Positions 62,415 through 64,000 of a stretch of DNA of 64,000 nt are shown piece by piece; the stretch's first letter is position 1; each line of letters opens with the position of its first letter. Where the stretch lies: positions 1-64,000 of the forward strand of contig DBHR01000116.1 in the NCBI GenBank assembly GCA_002296225.1, read 5' to 3'. Both the position numbers and the translations under genes were made by a program. Below the pieces are notes generated by a model. The model had not been told where the DNA came from, ran no database searches, and saw only the letters and a program-made list of their open reading frames with translations. The stretch is from Acidobacteria bacterium UBA823. GTDB lineage: Bacteria; Acidobacteriota; Vicinamibacteria; Vicinamibacterales; UBA823.

Positions 62415-62668
62415 AAAAGAAGTTGTCCGCCCGACACTGGGGGCAGGAAGGCGACCTCATCGCCGTCGTGTAGCATGGTTTCCATTTTCGCGTATTCTGT
62501 GTTGACTGCCGCCGACAGCGAGCCCGCGTAGGCGCTGGCATCGGGAAACTCCACCACTAGTTCGTCCCACAGTTGTCGTACAGTGGCGCCAGTCGGTATG
62601 TCACGATCCAGTTCGGCTGCGCCGACAATGTCTCGCAGGCGGGCGAATACGCGGATGTTCACACGCAT
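62411..62668 (-). CDS. moaD: Molybdopterin synthase sulfur-carrier subunit MoaD (with extended C-terminus)
   Basis: MoaD is a ubiquitin-like carrier whose C-terminal Gly-Gly is adenylated and thiocarboxylated to deliver sulfur to molybdopterin. The 85-residue protein has the beta-grasp pattern (NIRVFARLRDIVG, VRQLWDELVVEFP, EVAFLPPVSGG). Unusually, four residues (QLLL) follow the Gly-Gly before the stop. Canonical MoaD ends at Gly-Gly. The extension would need to be removed, as is known for some pro-forms of ThiS/QbsE-type carriers. It overlaps moaE by 10 nt. Confidence 0.88.
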   Translation of the reverse strand: MRVNIRVFARLRDIVGAAELDRDIPTGATVRQLWDELVVEFPDASAYAGSLSAAVNTEYAKMETMLHDGDEVAFLPPVSGGQLLL

Positions 62669-63156
62669 GTTCGTCGGTATGCATCCTCGCGCGCTGTCGC
62701 GTCATCCGGGTCGGCCGTGGCGCCCTCGATCCAGACGTCGCCGCCCTCGAAGAACTCTCGTTTCCAGATCGGTGCGATCTGCTTCACTCGTTCGATGGCG
62801 TATCGACAGGCCGCGAATGCATCCGCACGGTGTGGCGACGCCGTGACGATTGCCACGCTGGCCTCACCGATGGCCAGGACGCCGATGCGATGGTGCAGTG
62901 CGAGCTGGGTTGCCGGCCATCGCTCGACAACTTCGCTGGTAATTCGTTCGAAGGCGTGCATTGCTAGTGGTTCGTAAGCCTCATATTCCAGTTTCATCAC
63001 TCGGTGACCGAGGTTGCGCTCACGCACTAGGCCTAGAAACGAGGCGACCGCACCGATGCCCTCGGATTCGCCATTCTTGGTGGCTTCGGAGAGGCAGTGG
63101 ATCAGCGCATCGAGCTCGAGCCGCTTTGTCGTAACGGCAAGTCGCTGGAAGCTCAT
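62659..63156 (-). CDS. moaE: Molybdopterin synthase catalytic subunit MoaE
   Basis: MoaE forms molybdopterin with MoaD from cPMP. The start at 63156 (MSFQRLAVTTKRLEL) gives 165 residues; the frame to 63402 is not coding. Conserved parts are GAVASFLGLVRERNLGHRV, LEYEAYEPLAMHAF, HHRIGVLAIGEASVAIVTASPHR and the active-site VKQIAPIWKREFFEGGDVWIEG. A -10 box TATACT lies 7 nt upstream of the ATG. Confidence 0.94.
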   Translation of the reverse strand: MSFQRLAVTTKRLELDALIHCLSEATKNGESEGIGAVASFLGLVRERNLGHRVMKLEYEAYEPLAMHAFERITSEVVERWPATQLALHHRIGVLAIGEASVAIVTASPHRADAFAACRYAIERVKQIAPIWKREFFEGGDVWIEGATADPDDATAREDAYRRTCV

Positions 63157-63163
63157 CAGCCAA

Positions 63164-63169
63164 AGTATA
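63164..63169 (-). promoter_or_regulatory. Extended -10 box immediately upstream of moaE
   Basis: Minus-strand TGC-TATACT ends 7 nt before the moaE ATG at 63156. No Shine-Dalgarno precedes the ATG. Transcription would start at or within one base of the start codon, so the moaE-moaD-prfA-prmC transcript may be leaderless. Confidence 0.45.
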
Positions 63170-63245
63170 GCAGTCGAGAAACTCAGATCGTTCGTCAGAG
63201 ATTCGTTCGGCTCAGCTGCTGGTACGAGATCGTATAGTCGAAACG

Positions 63246-64000
63246 TTACTGCTGCCAGAAATGATCGAGTGGGCCGTGCCCGCGTCCCAACGGCAGGCCG
63301 TGGCGGATGGCTTCGGCGACGTAGTGTTTGGCGGCTGCGATGGCGTCCGGCGTGGGATGCCCTCGCGCCAGATTGGCTGCCACGGCTGCGGCAAATGTGC
63401 ATCCTGTGCCGTGAGTTTGCCGGGACGGGAGGCGTGGGCCACGTAGCTCTACATAGTTGTCACCGTCGTACACCAGGTCGACCGCGTCAGCCGTCGGGAG
63501 ATGTCCACCTTTAATCACGACTGTTCCGGGCCCGAGATCGTGGATTCGCCGAGCCGCTTCTCGGGCCGCATCAAGCGAGTCGATCGAAACCTTGGCCAAC
63601 ACCTCCGCTTCCATGGCGTTCGGCGTTACGACGGTAGCGCGAGGGAGAAGCGTTCGACGCACGGTGTCGACGGCCTCTTTGGCCAGCAATCGGGAACCGC
63701 TCTTTGCGACCATTACGGGGTCTACCACAACGTAAGGCGTGGGCAACGACGGCAGCAGTGCCGCGACCGCTTCTACGATGGCAGACGTTGCCAGCATGCC
63801 AGTCTTGACGGCATCCACGCCAATGTCATCAGCGATGGCCGTAACCTGCGCAACGATCAGATCCACGGAGAGGTTCTCTGACGCCTCGACACCGAGAGTA
63901 TTCTGAGCAGTGACGGCCGTGATTGCGCACGTGCCGTAGACACCGTGGGCGGCAAAGGTCTTCAGGTCAGCTTGGATACCGGCGCCGCCACACGAATCAC
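63246..64000 (-). CDS. thiD: Hydroxymethylpyrimidine/phosphomethylpyrimidine kinase (5' end outside window)
   Basis: ThiD phosphorylates HMP and HMP-P in thiamine synthesis. The reading frame stays open to the window edge, so the protein is truncated at its N-terminus here; it encodes GGAGIQADLKTFAAHGVYG and ITAVTAQNT before the GTG at 63866. Downstream are YVVVDPVMVAKSGSRLL, VVTPNAMEAEVLA and the kinase GTGCTFAAA motif (THGTGCTFAAAVAANL). The gene ends 89 nt before the moaE start and is on the same strand. Confidence 0.93.
   Translation of the reverse strand, partial: DSCGGAGIQADLKTFAAHGVYGTCAITAVTAQNTLGVEASENLSVDLIVAQVTAIADDIGVDAVKTGMLATSAIVEAVAALLPSLPTPYVVVDPVMVAKSGSRLLAKEAVDTVRRTLLPRATVVTPNAMEAEVLAKVSIDSLDAAREAARRIHDLGPGTVVIKGGHLPTADAVDLVYDGDNYVELRGPRLPSRQTHGTGCTFAAAVAANLARGHPTPDAIAAAKHYVAEAIRHGLPLGRGHGPLDHFWQQ

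Overview
The window is a GC-rich chromosomal stretch with densely packed housekeeping genes. No insertion sequence, prophage, CRISPR array or rRNA was seen. LptD, the TonB/ExbB/ExbD set, two signal-peptidase genes and several lipoproteins show a diderm (Gram-negative-type) bacterium. Gene order (dnaG-rpoD next to a tRNA, tgt-yajC-secD-secF, tonB-exbB-exbD-exbD, TPR lipoproteins, a carboxypeptidase-like plus TPR secreted protein) and codon style suggest Acidobacteriota, possibly the Vicinamibacteria. This placement is inference; no rRNA is present to confirm it.

Layout. 1-3.9 kb: a truncated tRNA, rpoD and dnaG on the minus strand, with a promoter and a 38-codon leader ORF. 3.9-8.6 kb: larB divergent from citrate synthase, then lepA and lepB. 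8.9-15.4 kb (minus): DUF167, YggS, a secreted TPR protein, a DinG-type helicase, glyA, rpiB and a secreted protein of unknown function. 15.5-16.6 kb: an M20 peptidase. 16.7-25.6 kb (minus): a tight operon reading deoxynucleoside kinase, accD, folC, lptD, rfbA, an rfbC-like gene, rfbB and an SDR reductase, which ties outer-membrane LPS assembly to deoxyhexose synthesis. 25.8-29.1 kb: an OSBS/N-succinylamino acid racemase-type enolase and a HEAT-repeat/cyclophilin lipoprotein. 29.1-29.5 kb (minus): two tandem, nearly identical lysine-rich microprotein genes of 20 and 21 codons, each with its own terminator. 29.7-36.6 kb: ddl (minus), then tgt, yajC, secD, secF, uppP and a DUF502 protein. 36.8-41.7 kb: a membrane pyrophosphatase, then tonB, exbB and two exbD genes. 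42-47.8 kb: a TPR lipoprotein, a RelA/SpoT enzyme, ridA, rpmB, a Cys-rich unknown and a DksA-type regulator. 47.9-53.6 kb: lon, an HDAC-family deacetylase, and the minus-strand lspA-lgt-rluD genes. 53.7-60.1 kb: ileS (minus), two M16 peptidase subunits and a GNAT protein. 60.1-64 kb (minus): thiD (cut by the window edge), moaE, moaD, prfA, prmC and a HIT protein.

The most interesting observations are these. (1) The tandem Lys-rich microproteins have a strong private promoter and private terminators. (2) MoaD has four residues after its C-terminal Gly-Gly, so it would need proteolytic maturation. (3) An NSAR-type enolase, a GNAT protein and an M20 amidohydrolase lie dispersed over 44 kb and could together form the N-succinyl D-to-L amino acid conversion route. 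(4) Several genes have a -10 box only 7-14 nt before the start codon, which suggests leaderless transcripts. (5) lptD is translationally coupled to a dTDP-sugar cassette that lacks a canonical rmlD.
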